The position numbers were made by a program, and so were the translations under genes. The notes beneath the pieces are model-generated. The model was given only the letters and a program-made list of their open reading frames with translations. It had not been told where the DNA came from and did no database searches. From positions 169,581-233,580 of the forward strand of contig LYSZ01000006.1 of the NCBI GenBank assembly GCA_001657385.1: 64,000 nucleotides of DNA, in the 5' to 3' direction. Positions within the stretch are counted from its first letter, which is position 1. The number at the start of each line of letters is the position of its first letter. Of the stretch, positions 20,238 to 29,019 are shown piece after piece. Origin of the DNA: Parvularcula sp. BBD 1991-13. GTDB lineage: Bacteria > Pseudomonadota > Alphaproteobacteria > Caulobacterales > Parvularculaceae.

Positions 20238-21524
20238 TTAACCATCTACGCGGCGCATCACCAGCGATGCGTTGGTGCCGCCAAAACCGAAGGAATTTGA
20301 AAGGACTACGTCGATATTGGTTTTCACCGCCGCATTCGGCGCCAGATTGATCGGGGTATCGACCGACGGATTGTCGAGGTTGAGGGTCGGCGGCGCAACG
20401 CCGTCGCGAATGGCGAGCAGACAGAAAATCGCCTCCACCGCGCCGGCGCCGCCAAGCAGGTGGCCGATGGAGGATTTGGTGGAGGACATGACGAGCCCCT
20501 CGGCCGCATCGCCGAACAGCCGCTCGACCGCGCCCAGCTCGATCTCGTCCCCGAGCGGGGTCGAGGTGCCGTGGGCGTTGACGTAATCGATGTGCTTCGG
20601 CTCCAGGCCGGCGCGCCTGATCGCCATTTTCATGGAGCGGAACCCGCCGTCCCCGTCCTCGGCGGGGGCGGTGATGTGATAGGCGTCGCCGGAAAGGCCG
20701 TAGCCGATCACCTCGCCGTAGATCCTGGCGCCGCGCGCCTTTGCGTGCTCGTACTCTTCAAGCACGAGAAAGCCCGCGCCCTCGCCCATAAGGAAACCAT
20801 CGCGGTCCCGGTCATAGGGGCGCGACGCCTTTTCCGGGGCGTCGTTGAAATGGGTCGTCAGCGCCTTGCAGGCGGAAAACCCGCTGATGCCGATGGGACA
20901 GATCGCCGATTCCGCGCCGCCCGCGAGCATCACGTCGGCGTCGTCGAACGCGATCAGCCGCGCCGCGTCGCCGATGGCGTGGGCGCTGGAGGAACAGGCG
21001 GTCACCACCGCGTGGTTCGGCCCCTTGAGGCCGAGGCGGATCGACACCTGTCCGGAGACGAGATTGATCAGGCTGCCGGTGATGAAGAAAGGCGAAACCC
21101 GCCGCTCGCCCTTGTCGCGCATGACCAGGACCTCGCGCTCGATGCCCTCAAGCCCGCCGATGCCGGAGCCGGTCATGACGCCGACCCGTTCGCGCTCCTC
21201 CTCGGTCTTGAGTTCGAGCCCGGAATCCTCGAAGGCCATGTGCGCGGCGGCGACACCGAAGACCATGAACTTGTCCATGCGGCGCTGGTCGCGCTTGTCC
21301 ATCCATTGTTCGGGATTGAAGACCGCCTCGCCCGCCGCGGCGGCGCCGCCGGCGCCGTCCGCCATCGGCACCTGTGCGGCGATGCGGCAGGGATAAGGTT
21401 CGGGGTCGAACCGCTCGATCGGGCCGGCGCCGCTTTCGGCGTTGATCAGCCTGCGCCATACGGCTTCTACGCCGACGCCGAGCGGCGAAACGATACCCAA
21501 TCCGGTGACAACGACACGACGCAT
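20238..21524 (-). CDS. fabF: Beta-ketoacyl-ACP synthase II
   Basis: FabF extends acyl-ACP chains with malonyl-ACP. The 428-residue protein has the catalytic cysteine C177 in VVTACSSS, the two histidines in NAHGTSTPLGD and SSIGHLLGGAGAVEA, and the FGFGGTNASL C-terminal motif. It carries an extra loop of about 15 Ala/Gly-rich residues near position 57-68 compared with E. coli. acpP lies 135 bases upstream on the same strand, fabG and fabD before it, and mltG after it. Confidence 0.95.
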   Translation of the reverse strand: MRRVVVTGLGIVSPLGVGVEAVWRRLINAESGAGPIERFDPEPYPCRIAAQVPMADGAGGAAAAGEAVFNPEQWMDKRDQRRMDKFMVFGVAAAHMAFEDSGLELKTEEERERVGVMTGSGIGGLEGIEREVLVMRDKGERRVSPFFITGSLINLVSGQVSIRLGLKGPNHAVVTACSSSAHAIGDAARLIAFDDADVMLAGGAESAICPIGISGFSACKALTTHFNDAPEKASRPYDRDRDGFLMGEGAGFLVLEEYEHAKARGARIYGEVIGYGLSGDAYHITAPAEDGDGGFRSMKMAIRRAGLEPKHIDYVNAHGTSTPLGDEIELGAVERLFGDAAEGLVMSSTKSSIGHLLGGAGAVEAIFCLLAIRDGVAPPTLNLDNPSVDTPINLAPNAAVKTNIDVVLSNSFGFGGTNASLVMRRVDG

Positions 21525-21659
21525 GGTAACGCCTCCCTGAAAACCAAGGCGCTGCGAGATGTGGTCATCGCCCGCGCCGCAAACAATATGCTGCGCCAGT
21601 TGGACTCGCGCCGGCGTCCGGCTGGCGGACGCCGGCGCGATTTCAATCCAATACGCTGA

Positions 21660-21896
21660 TTATTTTTTCTGTTCTTCAATGAACTTGATGGCGTCGCCAA
21701 CCGTCTGAATGGTCTCCGCCGCGTCATCGGGAATCTCGACGTCGAATTCCTCCTCGAACGCCATGACCAGCTCAACAATGTCGAGGCTGTCCGCGCCAAG
21801 ATCGTCGATGAAGCTCGCCTTGGGTTCGACTTTCGCGGCGTCGACATCAAGGTGCTCGACAACGATTTTTTTGACGCGTTCTGCAAGATCAGACAT
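21660..21896 (-). CDS. acpP: Acyl carrier protein (fatty acid synthesis)
   Basis: AcpP is the carrier of growing fatty acyl chains. The 78-residue acidic protein has the phosphopantetheine site S37 in [10 protein letters not shown] and the usual VKKIVVEHL start. A strong ribosome site, AAGGAGCC on the minus strand, lies just upstream of the ATG. The intergenic DNA between acpP and fabG (21897-22046) is lower in GC than its surroundings and probably holds an extra acpP promoter, as is common since ACP is needed in large amounts. Confidence 0.97.
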   Translation of the reverse strand: MSDLAERVKKIVVEHLDVDAAKVEPKASFIDDLGADSLDIVELVMAFEEEFDVEIPDDAAETIQTVGDAIKFIEEQKK

Positions 21897-22046
21897 GCAA
21901 GGCTCCTTAATTAAACTTTGTCATTCCGTATCTATTCTCGGTAGTGCGGCGCGGCGCGACAGCGCCGAGAAATCGGCTTGCCGGGCGAATTACGGCATAT
22001 TGCCCAATGTTGCAACGCTTTAACGCCCGCCGCGGCGCCGAAGCGC

Positions 22047-22784
22047 CTAAATCATGGCCATGCCGCCGTTCACGTGCAGGGTTTGCCCGGTGACGTAGCG
22101 CGCCTCCTCGGAGGCGAGATAGACCGCCGCCGCCGCGATATCCGCGGGGCCGCCCATCTCGCCGGCGGGAATCTTGCTCAGGATCGCCTCGCGCTGCTGC
22201 TCGTTAAGGGCGTCGGTCATGGCCGTGGCGATAAACCCCGGCGCGATCGCGTTCACCGTCACATTGCGGCTCGCGACTTCCTGGGCGAGGGACTTGGACA
22301 TGCCGATCATGCCCGCCTTGGAGGCGGCGTAGTTCGCCTGCCCCGCATTGCCGGTGACGCCGACGACGGAGGTCACGGCGATGATGCGGCCGAAGCGCTG
22401 CTTGGTCATGCCGCGCAGGGACGCCTTGGCGAGGCGAAAATAGGCGGTGAGATTGATCCTGATGACGTCGTCCCACATGTCCGGCTTCATCATCATCATC
22501 AGCGTGTCGCGGGTGACGCCGGCGTTGGCGACAAGGATGTCGAGCCCGCCCATGGCCTCGCTCGCCTGTTTCGGCAGCGCGTCCACGGCGTCGAGGTCGG
22601 AAAGGTTGCAGGGAACGGGGCTGACCCGCTCCTTGAGCGCCTCCGCAAGCGCCTCGAGCTTTTCCGCCCGCGTGCCGGAAACGGCGACATGCGCGCCCTG
22701 GGCGTGAAGCGCCTTGGCGACGGCGCCGCCGATGCCGCCCGTAGCGCCGGTGACGAGCGCCCTTTTTCCTGAAAGATCAAACAT
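22047..22784 (-). CDS. fabG: 3-oxoacyl-ACP reductase
   Basis: FabG reduces 3-oxoacyl-ACP with NADPH. The 245-residue SDR has the cofactor motif TGATGGIGG (residues 12-20), NAG near 87-89, and the catalytic S139, Y152, K156 (YAASK). It ends NGGMAMI as usual. fabD lies upstream by 134 bases and acpP downstream; all share direction. Unlike the SDR in the biosynthetic cluster at 57.7 kb, its catalytic lysine is intact. Confidence 0.96.
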   Translation of the reverse strand: MFDLSGKRALVTGATGGIGGAVAKALHAQGAHVAVSGTRAEKLEALAEALKERVSPVPCNLSDLDAVDALPKQASEAMGGLDILVANAGVTRDTLMMMMKPDMWDDVIRINLTAYFRLAKASLRGMTKQRFGRIIAVTSVVGVTGNAGQANYAASKAGMIGMSKSLAQEVASRNVTVNAIAPGFIATAMTDALNEQQREAILSKIPAGEMGGPADIAAAAVYLASEEARYVTGQTLHVNGGMAMI

Positions 22785-22918
22785 GTCTTCTCCTTACAAT
22801 GACGAACCGCGGCGGTCCTTGCGCCGGCTCGAACGGCCCCCGGCCCAAAGGCGGCTCGTCCGTATCCGTTGCATCCGGGAGGGCCGCCAGAGTTCCACGC
22901 CGCGACAGCTTCGCGCCG

Positions 22919-23854
22919 TTACAGCTTCGCAAACGCGTCGACGTCTCCCGGCGCGCCCACATTCACCGCACTCGCCTCGCGGTCGATGCGTTTGACGAGA
23001 CCGGACAGCACCTTGCCGGCGCCGATCTCGACAAAGGTCCCGCAGCCCTGCCGGGCCATATAGGCGACGCTCTCGGTCCAGCGCACGCGCCCGGTGACCT
23101 GCCTGACGAGGAGCGCGCGGATCTCGTCCGGCGCGCTCGCCTCGCTGGCCGTGACATTGGCGACAAGGGCGGTCGCGGGGCCGCTGATCTCAGCCCCCTC
23201 AAGCGCCTCGGCCATGCGGTCGGCCGCCGGCTGCATCAAGGAGCAGTGGAACGGCGCGGAAACCGGCAGCAGCTTCGCCATTCTGGCCCCGTGCGCCCTG
23301 GCGCCGTCGCAGACCGCCTCAACCCGGCTCTTCGCGCCGGAAATCACCACCTGGCCCGGCGCGTTGTCATTGGCGATCTCGCACACGCCGTCTCCCGGCG
23401 CCGCGTCGATCGCCGCCTGCGCGGTCTCCAGATCGACGCCGATCAGCGCGGCCATGGCGCCGTCGCCGACGGGAACCGCGGCCTGCATCGCCTGCCCGCG
23501 GATGCGCAGGAGCCGCGCCGTGTCGGCGAGGCTGATCGCCCGCGCCGCGCACAGGGCGGAATACTCCCCGAGCGAGTGGCCGGCGACGAACATGACGTTT
23601 TCCACGTCGGCGCCCGCCTCCGCCTCCAGCACCCGCAGGGCGGCGATGGAATGGGCCATCAGCGCCGGCTGCGCATTGGCGGTGAGCGTCAGTTCCTCGA
23701 TCGGCCCCTCGCGCATCAGCCGCGACAGGGTCTGGCCCAGCGCCTCGTCCACTTCCTCGAAAACCTCGCGGGCCGCCGGGAACGCCTCGGCGAGATCGGC
23801 CCCCATGCCGACCGACTGGCTGCCCTGACCGGGAAAAATGAATGCGCGGGCCAT
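22919..23854 (-). CDS. fabD: Malonyl-CoA:ACP transacylase
   Basis: FabD loads malonate onto ACP. The 311-residue protein starts MARAFIFPGQGSQSVGMG and has the active serine S94 in AGHSLGEYSAL, with a conserved SAPFHCSLMQPA histidine region. ATG 23854 is set by the family N-terminus; the open frame upstream is not conserved. It is the first gene of the fabD-fabG-acpP-fabF-mltG-yicC-gmk run and is divergent from rpsF. Confidence 0.95.
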   Translation of the reverse strand: MARAFIFPGQGSQSVGMGADLAEAFPAAREVFEEVDEALGQTLSRLMREGPIEELTLTANAQPALMAHSIAALRVLEAEAGADVENVMFVAGHSLGEYSALCAARAISLADTARLLRIRGQAMQAAVPVGDGAMAALIGVDLETAQAAIDAAPGDGVCEIANDNAPGQVVISGAKSRVEAVCDGARAHGARMAKLLPVSAPFHCSLMQPAADRMAEALEGAEISGPATALVANVTASEASAPDEIRALLVRQVTGRVRWTESVAYMARQGCGTFVEIGAGKVLSGLVKRIDREASAVNVGAPGDVDAFAKL

Positions 23855-23962
23855 ATTGTTAACTCTCTTTTCGGCGTCGACGCCCGGTCCTAGCCGCACT
23901 CTCAACCCGGAGCAAGCGGGACGCGGGTCTTTCGCCGGCGCCGCGCGATGGCGTTTAAAGAC

Positions 23963-23991
23963 TTGCCATCGCCGGCTTTCTTGGCTAAACG
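23963..23991 (+). promoter_or_regulatory. Possible rpsF promoter in the 303-base fabD/rpsF divergent gap
   Basis: TTGCCA at 23963-23968 and TAAACG at 23986-23991 are separated by 17 bases and point toward rpsF. The -35 match is good but the -10 is weak, so the call is tentative. The rest of 23855-24157 holds no ORF with coding character that I can support and no clear repeat. CAGGAG at 24143-24148 is the rpsF ribosome site. Confidence 0.3.
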
Positions 23992-24157
23992 CCGCGCTTT
24001 GAACGAGCGACGGTCGCCGGGCGCCGCTTCTTATGAGCACGAGGGTGAGCATGAGAGGCGGTTCAAGGGATGGGCCCTTAGCCCTGCGCGAGCCGAAGGC
24101 CAAGGAAAGCGCCAGCAGTTTTCCGACGTCTCCGTCGCCTTGCAGGAGCTGGCAAGC

Positions 24158-24571
24158 ATGCCTTTATACGAGCATGTCTTCATCGCGCGTCAGGACATTT
24201 CCCCGGCGCAGGTCGAAGGCCTTACCGAAACCCTCGCCAAGATCGTCACCGACAATGGCGGGAAAATCGAGAAATCCGAATACTGGGGCCTGCGCAATCT
24301 CCAGTACAAGATCAACAAGAACCGCAAGGGCCATTACAGCCTGTTCAACATCGACGGCCCGCCGGCCGCGGTCGAGGAGCTTGAGCGCCAGGAGCGCATC
24401 AACGAGGACGTCTTGCGCGCGATGACCCTGCGCGTCGACGAACTCAACGCCGAGCCCTCGCCTGTGCTCAGCCGGCGCGACCGCAACGATCGCGGAGACC
24501 GGGGCGACCGCGGGGACAGGGGTGACCGCGGGGACAGGGGCGACCGGGGCGACCGGCGCCGCAGGGACTAA
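24158..24571 (+). CDS. rpsF: 30S ribosomal protein S6
   Basis: The 137-residue protein begins [13 protein letters not shown] and has the S6 ferredoxin-like core with [19 protein letters not shown]. It binds next to S18 in the 30S platform. The C-terminal tail is odd: a run of about seven Gly-Asp-Arg units before RRRRD, encoded by near-identical 9-base repeats at about 24494-24556. Such RGD-type tails occur in other alphaproteobacterial S6 proteins, but the copy number can drift. ATG 24158 has an AGGAG 9 bases upstream. rpsR and rplI follow. Confidence 0.95.
   Translation: MPLYEHVFIARQDISPAQVEGLTETLAKIVTDNGGKIEKSEYWGLRNLQYKINKNRKGHYSLFNIDGPPAAVEELERQERINEDVLRAMTLRVDELNAEPSPVLSRRDRNDRGDRGDRGDRGDRGDRGDRGDRRRRD
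24494..24556 (+). repeat. Glycine-aspartate-arginine coding repeats in rpsF
   Basis: A GC-rich array of about seven GGNGACNGN-type 9-base units encodes consecutive Gly-Asp-Arg triplets at the end of S6. Units differ at synonymous positions (for example GACCGC, GACAGG, GACCGG). This suggests older expansion rather than very recent slippage. Confidence 0.7.
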
Positions 24572-24583
24572 GGAGCAAGCATC

Positions 24584-24808
24584 ATGGCCAAACCATTCTT
24601 CCGTCGTCGCAAGACCTGTCCGTTCTCCGGCGATAACGCGCCGAAAATCGACTACAAGGACCCGAAACTGTTGCAGCGCTTCGTTTCCGAGCGCGGCAAG
24701 ATCGTGCCCTCGCGGATCTCCGCCGTTTCCGCCAAGAAACAGCGCGAGTTGGCGCGGGCGATCAAGCGCGCGCGCTTCCTCGCGCTGCTGCCCTACGCAT
24801 CGGAGTAA
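24584..24808 (+). CDS. rpsR: 30S ribosomal protein S18
   Basis: This 74-residue basic protein reads [16 protein letters not shown] and includes the S18 signature [23 protein letters not shown]. It forms a pair with S6 in the small subunit. It starts 12 bases after rpsF, with GGAGC just upstream, and ends 6 bases before rplI, so all three are in one transcript. Confidence 0.97.
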   Translation: MAKPFFRRRKTCPFSGDNAPKIDYKDPKLLQRFVSERGKIVPSRISAVSAKKQRELARAIKRARFLALLPYASE

Positions 24809-24814
24809 GCCGAC

Positions 24815-25429
24815 ATGGATGTTATTCTTCTCGAACGGGTCGAAAATCTCGGCCAGATGGGCGACGTGGTGAAAGTCAAGCCGGGCTACGCCCGCAACTT
24901 CCTCCTGCCCCAGAAAAAAGCCCTGCGCGCGAACGAGGCCAACAAGGCGGTGTTTGAAACCCAGCGCGCCGAGCTGGAGGCGCGCAACCTCGAACGCAAG
25001 AAAGAAGCCGAGGCGGCTGCGGAAAAGATCAACGGCAGGGCCTTCGTCATCATTCGTCAGTCCTCGGAAGCCGGCGTGCTTTACGGATCGGTCTCCTCCC
25101 GCGACATCGCCGAGGCGGCCTCCAGCGACGGCGTCCACCTCGAAAAGGCGCAGGTGCGCATCGACAAGCCGCTGAAGGCGCTCGGCGTGTTTAGCGTGCG
25201 CATCGTCCTGCACCCGGAAGTGGACGCGCATGTGGACGTCAACATCGCCCGCTCCGAAGACGAGGCCGAACGCCAGGCGCGCGGTGAAAACGTTCTCGCC
25301 CAGGCCGACGAGGCGCCGGAAGACGAAGACGCGGACGCCGCGCCCGAATTCTTCGACGAAGGCGCCGGCGTCGCCGTCGACGGCGAGGAAAACGCCGAAC
25401 CGGCGGAAGACGAGGCGCCGTCCGCATAA
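24815..25429 (+). CDS. rplI: 50S ribosomal protein L9
   Basis: L9 binds 23S rRNA near its N-terminal domain. The 204-residue protein starts [22 protein letters not shown] with the following [14 protein letters not shown] motif, then a long connecting helix and a C-terminal domain. It has an acidic extension of about 40 residues rich in Glu, Asp and Ala, longer than E. coli L9 (149). An intrinsic terminator follows at 25485-25517. Confidence 0.96.
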   Translation: MDVILLERVENLGQMGDVVKVKPGYARNFLLPQKKALRANEANKAVFETQRAELEARNLERKKEAEAAAEKINGRAFVIIRQSSEAGVLYGSVSSRDIAEAASSDGVHLEKAQVRIDKPLKALGVFSVRIVLHPEVDAHVDVNIARSEDEAERQARGENVLAQADEAPEDEDADAAPEFFDEGAGVAVDGEENAEPAEDEAPSA

Positions 25430-25484
25430 ACCTTCGGCCGGAACGCGCGGTTTCGCAACTCGCGCGGACAGTGGAAAAATTCAC

Positions 25485-25517
25485 GCGCCGGCTGTCTTCT
25501 CAGCCGGCGCTTTTTTT
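25485..25517 (+). terminator. Intrinsic terminator after rplI
   Basis: A perfect 10-bp stem, GCGCCGGCTG with CAGCCGGCGC, has a TCTTCT loop and is followed at once by seven T residues. It ends the rpsF-rpsR-rplI transcript just before dnaB, whose start is 15 bases after the T-run. Strong read-through control of dnaB is therefore likely. Confidence 0.92.
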
Positions 25518-25531
25518 GACTATAAAGCGTG

Positions 25532-27022
25532 ATGGCTGACGGCGCGCACAACACGGATCTCGGAAATCAGGGTACGGAAGAAAAACTCCCGGTCAGCCTC
25601 GACGCCGAACAGGCGATTCTCGGCGCGATTTTATTCGACAACGAGATCTTTTACCGCGCTGCGGCGTTCCTGAAGGACGAGCACTTCTACGACCCGGTCC
25701 ACCGCCTGATCTACGGCGCGTGCAGCGAACTGGTCAGCAGCGGGCGCCTCGCCTCCCCGGTCACCGTGGACACGTTCCTGTCGAATTCCTCGGGCTACGT
25801 GGAAACCGGGGGGAAAGTATACCTCGAACGGCTCGCCGCCAACGTGCCCAACACCGCCGGGGCGGTCGACTATGCGCGCATCGTTTTCGATCTGTCCGTT
25901 TGCCGGGGGCTGATGGCCATCGGCGCGGAAATGAACGAACGCGCCCGCGTGACCACCCTGGACGACCCGCCCACGCGCCAGCTCGAAGAAGCCGAACAAT
26001 CTCTCTACAAGCTAGCCGAAACCGGCAAGTACGGCGGCGGGTTCAAAACCTTCCGCACCGCCGTCACCGAAGCCATCGAACTGGCCAACGCCGCGGTCTC
26101 GCGCGGGGGCGGCCTCGCCGGCGTCGCCTCGGGGCTGCGCGACCTCGACCGCATGATGGGGGGGCTGCATCCCTCGGATCTCATCATCCTCGCCGGGCGC
26201 CCGTCGATGGGCAAGACCTCCCTCGCGGTCAACATCGCCGTCAACGCCGCGCGCGCCTACCGCGCCGAGAAACAGCCCGACGGCACGATGAAGGCGGTGG
26301 AAGGCGCCGTGGTCGGCCTGTTCTCGCTGGAGATGGCCGCCGAACAGCTCGCGACACGGATTATTTCTGAGGCGGCGCGGGTGCCGTCGGAAAAAATCCG
26401 CCGGGGGGAAATCGAGCCGAACGAGTTCGACGACATTTATCACGCCGCGCGGGAGCTGGAGCGCCTGCCGCTTCACATCGACGACACCGGCGGCATTTCC
26501 ATCGCCCAGCTCGCCGCGCGCGCAAGGCGCCTGAAACGCCAGCACGGGCTCGGCCTTCTGGTCGTCGACTACCTGCAGCTCCTCACCGGCAGCGGCAAGC
26601 ACAGCAGCGACAGCCGTGTGCAGGAAATCACGGAAATCAGTATGGGGCTGAAAGCCCTCGCCAAGGAACTCAACGTCCCCGTCATCGCCCTGTCCCAGCT
26701 TTCCCGCCAAGTCGAGGCGCGCGAGGACAAGCGTCCGCAACTGGCGGACCTGCGCGAGTCGGGTTCGATCGAGCAGGATGCGGACGTTGTGCTGTTCGTG
26801 TACCGAGAGAAATACTATCTGAAGCGCGCCGAGCCGCGCGAGGGCACCGAGGAACACATGAAATGGTTCGCCCGCCTTGAGGAAGTCGGCGACAGCGCGG
26901 AGGTGATTATCGGCAAGCAGCGCCACGGGCCGATCGGCAAGGTGGACCTGCATTTCGAGGAAAAGTTCACCTCCTTCTCCGACCTCGCCGACGACCGCTA
27001 TGCGAGCCGGCTCGACCATTAA
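25532..27022 (+). CDS. dnaB: Replicative DNA helicase DnaB
   Basis: DnaB unwinds DNA at the replication fork. The 496-residue protein has an N-terminal helical domain (SLDAEQAILGAILFDN) and a RecA-like C-terminal ATPase domain with Walker A GRPSMGKTSLAVN, Walker B LLVVDYLQLL and the SQLSRQVEAREDKRPQLADLRESG segment. No intein is present. ATG 25532 is directly preceded by an in-frame GTG. The stop region carries a 16-base tandem duplication (27011-27042). alr follows. Confidence 0.96.
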   Translation: MADGAHNTDLGNQGTEEKLPVSLDAEQAILGAILFDNEIFYRAAAFLKDEHFYDPVHRLIYGACSELVSSGRLASPVTVDTFLSNSSGYVETGGKVYLERLAANVPNTAGAVDYARIVFDLSVCRGLMAIGAEMNERARVTTLDDPPTRQLEEAEQSLYKLAETGKYGGGFKTFRTAVTEAIELANAAVSRGGGLAGVASGLRDLDRMMGGLHPSDLIILAGRPSMGKTSLAVNIAVNAARAYRAEKQPDGTMKAVEGAVVGLFSLEMAAEQLATRIISEAARVPSEKIRRGEIEPNEFDDIYHAARELERLPLHIDDTGGISIAQLAARARRLKRQHGLGLLVVDYLQLLTGSGKHSSDSRVQEITEISMGLKALAKELNVPVIALSQLSRQVEAREDKRPQLADLRESGSIEQDADVVLFVYREKYYLKRAEPREGTEEHMKWFARLEEVGDSAEVIIGKQRHGPIGKVDLHFEEKFTSFSDLADDRYASRLDH

Positions 27023-27042
27023 CGTTCTCGATCATTAACGTT
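27011..27042 (+). repeat. 16-base tandem duplication across the dnaB stop codon
   Basis: Two adjacent copies, CTCGACCATTAACGTT (27011-27026) and CTCGATCATTAACGTT (27027-27042), differ at one position. The first contains the last codons and TAA stop of dnaB; the second is a noncoding echo. It looks like a small replication-slippage event. Confidence 0.85.
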
Positions 27043-27090
27043 AACGCCGGCGCCTTTTCCGCGCCGTAAAAGCCCGTTACATCCGTCGTC

Positions 27091-28191
27091 ATGGCGACAT
27101 CCAGCGCATCGACGCGCGCCCCCGCGGCGGGCCCCTGGGTCGATATCGACCGCGCCGCCCTGTGCGCGAATTACCGCCTCGCCCGCGCCAGCGCGCCCGG
27201 CGCCGAAATCGCCGCCGTCGTCAAATGCGACGGCTACGGCCTCGGCGCGGCGGAGATCGCCCGGGCGACGGCGGCGCGCGAGGGCTGCCGCGCCTTTTTC
27301 GTCGCCTATGCCCATGAGGGACGCGCCCTGCGCGCCGCCCTGGCGGACCGCGGGCGCGCCGCGGCGATCTATGTCTTCAACGGCCCGGAGCCGGACGCGC
27401 TCGGCTTGTTCCGGGACGCGGACCTGACCCCCGTCCTCAACGGCGCGCGGCAGGCGGCGCTCTGGGCCGGCGCCTTCCCCGGCGCGCCGGCGGCCCTGCA
27501 TGTGGACACCGGCATGAACCGTCTCGGCGCGCCCATGGACGAGGTCGCCGCCGTCGCCGCCCTGGAGGGGCTCCGGATCGACTTGGTGATGAGCCACCTT
27601 GCCTGTTCCTCGACCCCGTCGAGCCCGAAAAACGCCGCCCAGCGCGATCTCTTCGTCGACGTCGCCGGGCGCTTTCCCGACGCCAGGCGCAGCCTCGCCG
27701 CCTCCGGCGGCGCGTTGATGGACGGGCGCTATCACTTCGATCTCGTACGCCTCGGCGTCGCCCTCTACGGCGCCAGCCCGTTCGACGAGGACGAGCCGCG
27801 CCTCGCCCCCGCGGCCGCCCTGAAGGCGCCGATCATCCAGCTTCGCCGGCTTCAGGCCGGCGACACGGTCGGCTATGGCGGAACCTTTGCGGCGGCGCGC
27901 CCGACGCTGATCGCCACCGCCGCCCTCGGCTATGGCGACGGCTTGCCGCGGCTCGCCTCGAACCGCGCGGCCGCGCGCGTCAACGGCCAGCGCGCGGCGA
28001 TCGTCGGGCGCGTCAGCATGGACCTCGTCACCCTCGACGTGACCGATCTCGACGCCCCGCCGCGGATCGGCGATACGGCGATGTTTTTCGGCCCCGGCCT
28101 GCCGATTCACGACCTTGCGACCGCGTGCGAGACGATTTCCTACGAATTGCTCACAGGGCTTGGCGGACGGGTTGATCGCCGCTACCTGTAG
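27091..28191 (+). CDS. alr: Alanine racemase
   Basis: Alr interconverts L- and D-alanine for peptidoglycan and uses PLP. The 366-residue enzyme has the PLP lysine K45 in AVVKCDGYGLG (usually AVVKANAYG), the TGMNRLG and GRVSMD motifs, and the catalytic tyrosine in LGYGDGLPR. ATG 27091 lies 68 bases after dnaB. The downstream gene mlaE starts 46 bases after the stop. Confidence 0.93.
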   Translation: MATSSASTRAPAAGPWVDIDRAALCANYRLARASAPGAEIAAVVKCDGYGLGAAEIARATAAREGCRAFFVAYAHEGRALRAALADRGRAAAIYVFNGPEPDALGLFRDADLTPVLNGARQAALWAGAFPGAPAALHVDTGMNRLGAPMDEVAAVAALEGLRIDLVMSHLACSSTPSSPKNAAQRDLFVDVAGRFPDARRSLAASGGALMDGRYHFDLVRLGVALYGASPFDEDEPRLAPAAALKAPIIQLRRLQAGDTVGYGGTFAAARPTLIATAALGYGDGLPRLASNRAAARVNGQRAAIVGRVSMDLVTLDVTDLDAPPRIGDTAMFFGPGLPIHDLATACETISYELLTGLGGRVDRRYL

Positions 28192-28237
28192 GGGCGTTCG
28201 CGTTCGCCGCCGGAAGACAGCGGCAGAGGGGCCGTGC

Positions 28238-29011
28238 ATGAACATACTCGCCGCCGTCGGGCAGCTCACCCTTACAGCGCTGGCCGAAACCGGCCGGATG
28301 GCGCGCTTCGCCGCGCGCGGCGCGACCACGTCCCTGACGGGCCGGTTTTACTGGCGGCCGTTTTTCGGCGCCTTCATGCGCATCGGCTACGCCTCCCTGC
28401 CGGTGGTGGGCCTGACCGCGATCTTCACCGGCGCGGCCCTCGCCCTCAACATCTATGACGGCTCCCTGCGGTTCAACGCGGAGACCTTCCTGCCGCAGAT
28501 CCTCGGCGTTTCCATCGTGCGCGAGCTTGGCCCCGTGCTCGCCGCGCTGATGGTGGCCGGACGCTGCGCGTCGGCCATCGCGGCGGAGATCGGCACCATG
28601 CGCGTGACCGAACAGATCGACGCCATGTCGACCCTGGCGGTCGACCCTTTCAAGTATCTTGTCGCGCCGCGCATTCTGGCGACCACCCTGGTCTTGCCGC
28701 TGCTCGTCATCATCGCCGACATTATCGGCATTTACGGGGGGTACCTTATTTCCGTCTACGTCCTGGATTTCTCTGGCCCGGTGTTCGTGCGCAACATCGC
28801 GGAATTCCTGGAGACGCGAGACGTCGTCAGCGGCCTGATCAAGGCGGCGGTGTTCGGTTTTCTGATCGCGGCCATGGGATGCTATTACGGCTATAACAGC
28901 CGCGGCGGCGCGCGCGGGGTCGGCGCGGCGACGCGAACGGCGGTCGTCGCCGCCGCCGTCGCGATCCTCGCGTCGAACTATTTCATGACCTCCCTGCTGG
29001 TCGAGATCTAG
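28238..29011 (+). CDS. mlaE: MlaE-type phospholipid/lipid ABC transporter permease
   Basis: This 257-residue membrane protein belongs to the MlaE permease family, which moves phospholipids between inner and outer membranes. Features are GLTAIFTGAALALN, LGPVLAALMVAGR, and AAEIGTMRVTEQIDAMSTLAVDP, the family signature. Several hydrophobic helices follow. ATG 28238 is chosen because AGAGGGG is upstream; GTG 28234 is out of frame. mlaF starts 8 bases after the stop. No mlaD, mlaC or mlaB is seen beside them. Confidence 0.9.
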   Translation: MNILAAVGQLTLTALAETGRMARFAARGATTSLTGRFYWRPFFGAFMRIGYASLPVVGLTAIFTGAALALNIYDGSLRFNAETFLPQILGVSIVRELGPVLAALMVAGRCASAIAAEIGTMRVTEQIDAMSTLAVDPFKYLVAPRILATTLVLPLLVIIADIIGIYGGYLISVYVLDFSGPVFVRNIAEFLETRDVVSGLIKAAVFGFLIAAMGCYYGYNSRGGARGVGAATRTAVVAAAVAILASNYFMTSLLVEI

Positions 29012-29019
29012 GAGCGGTC

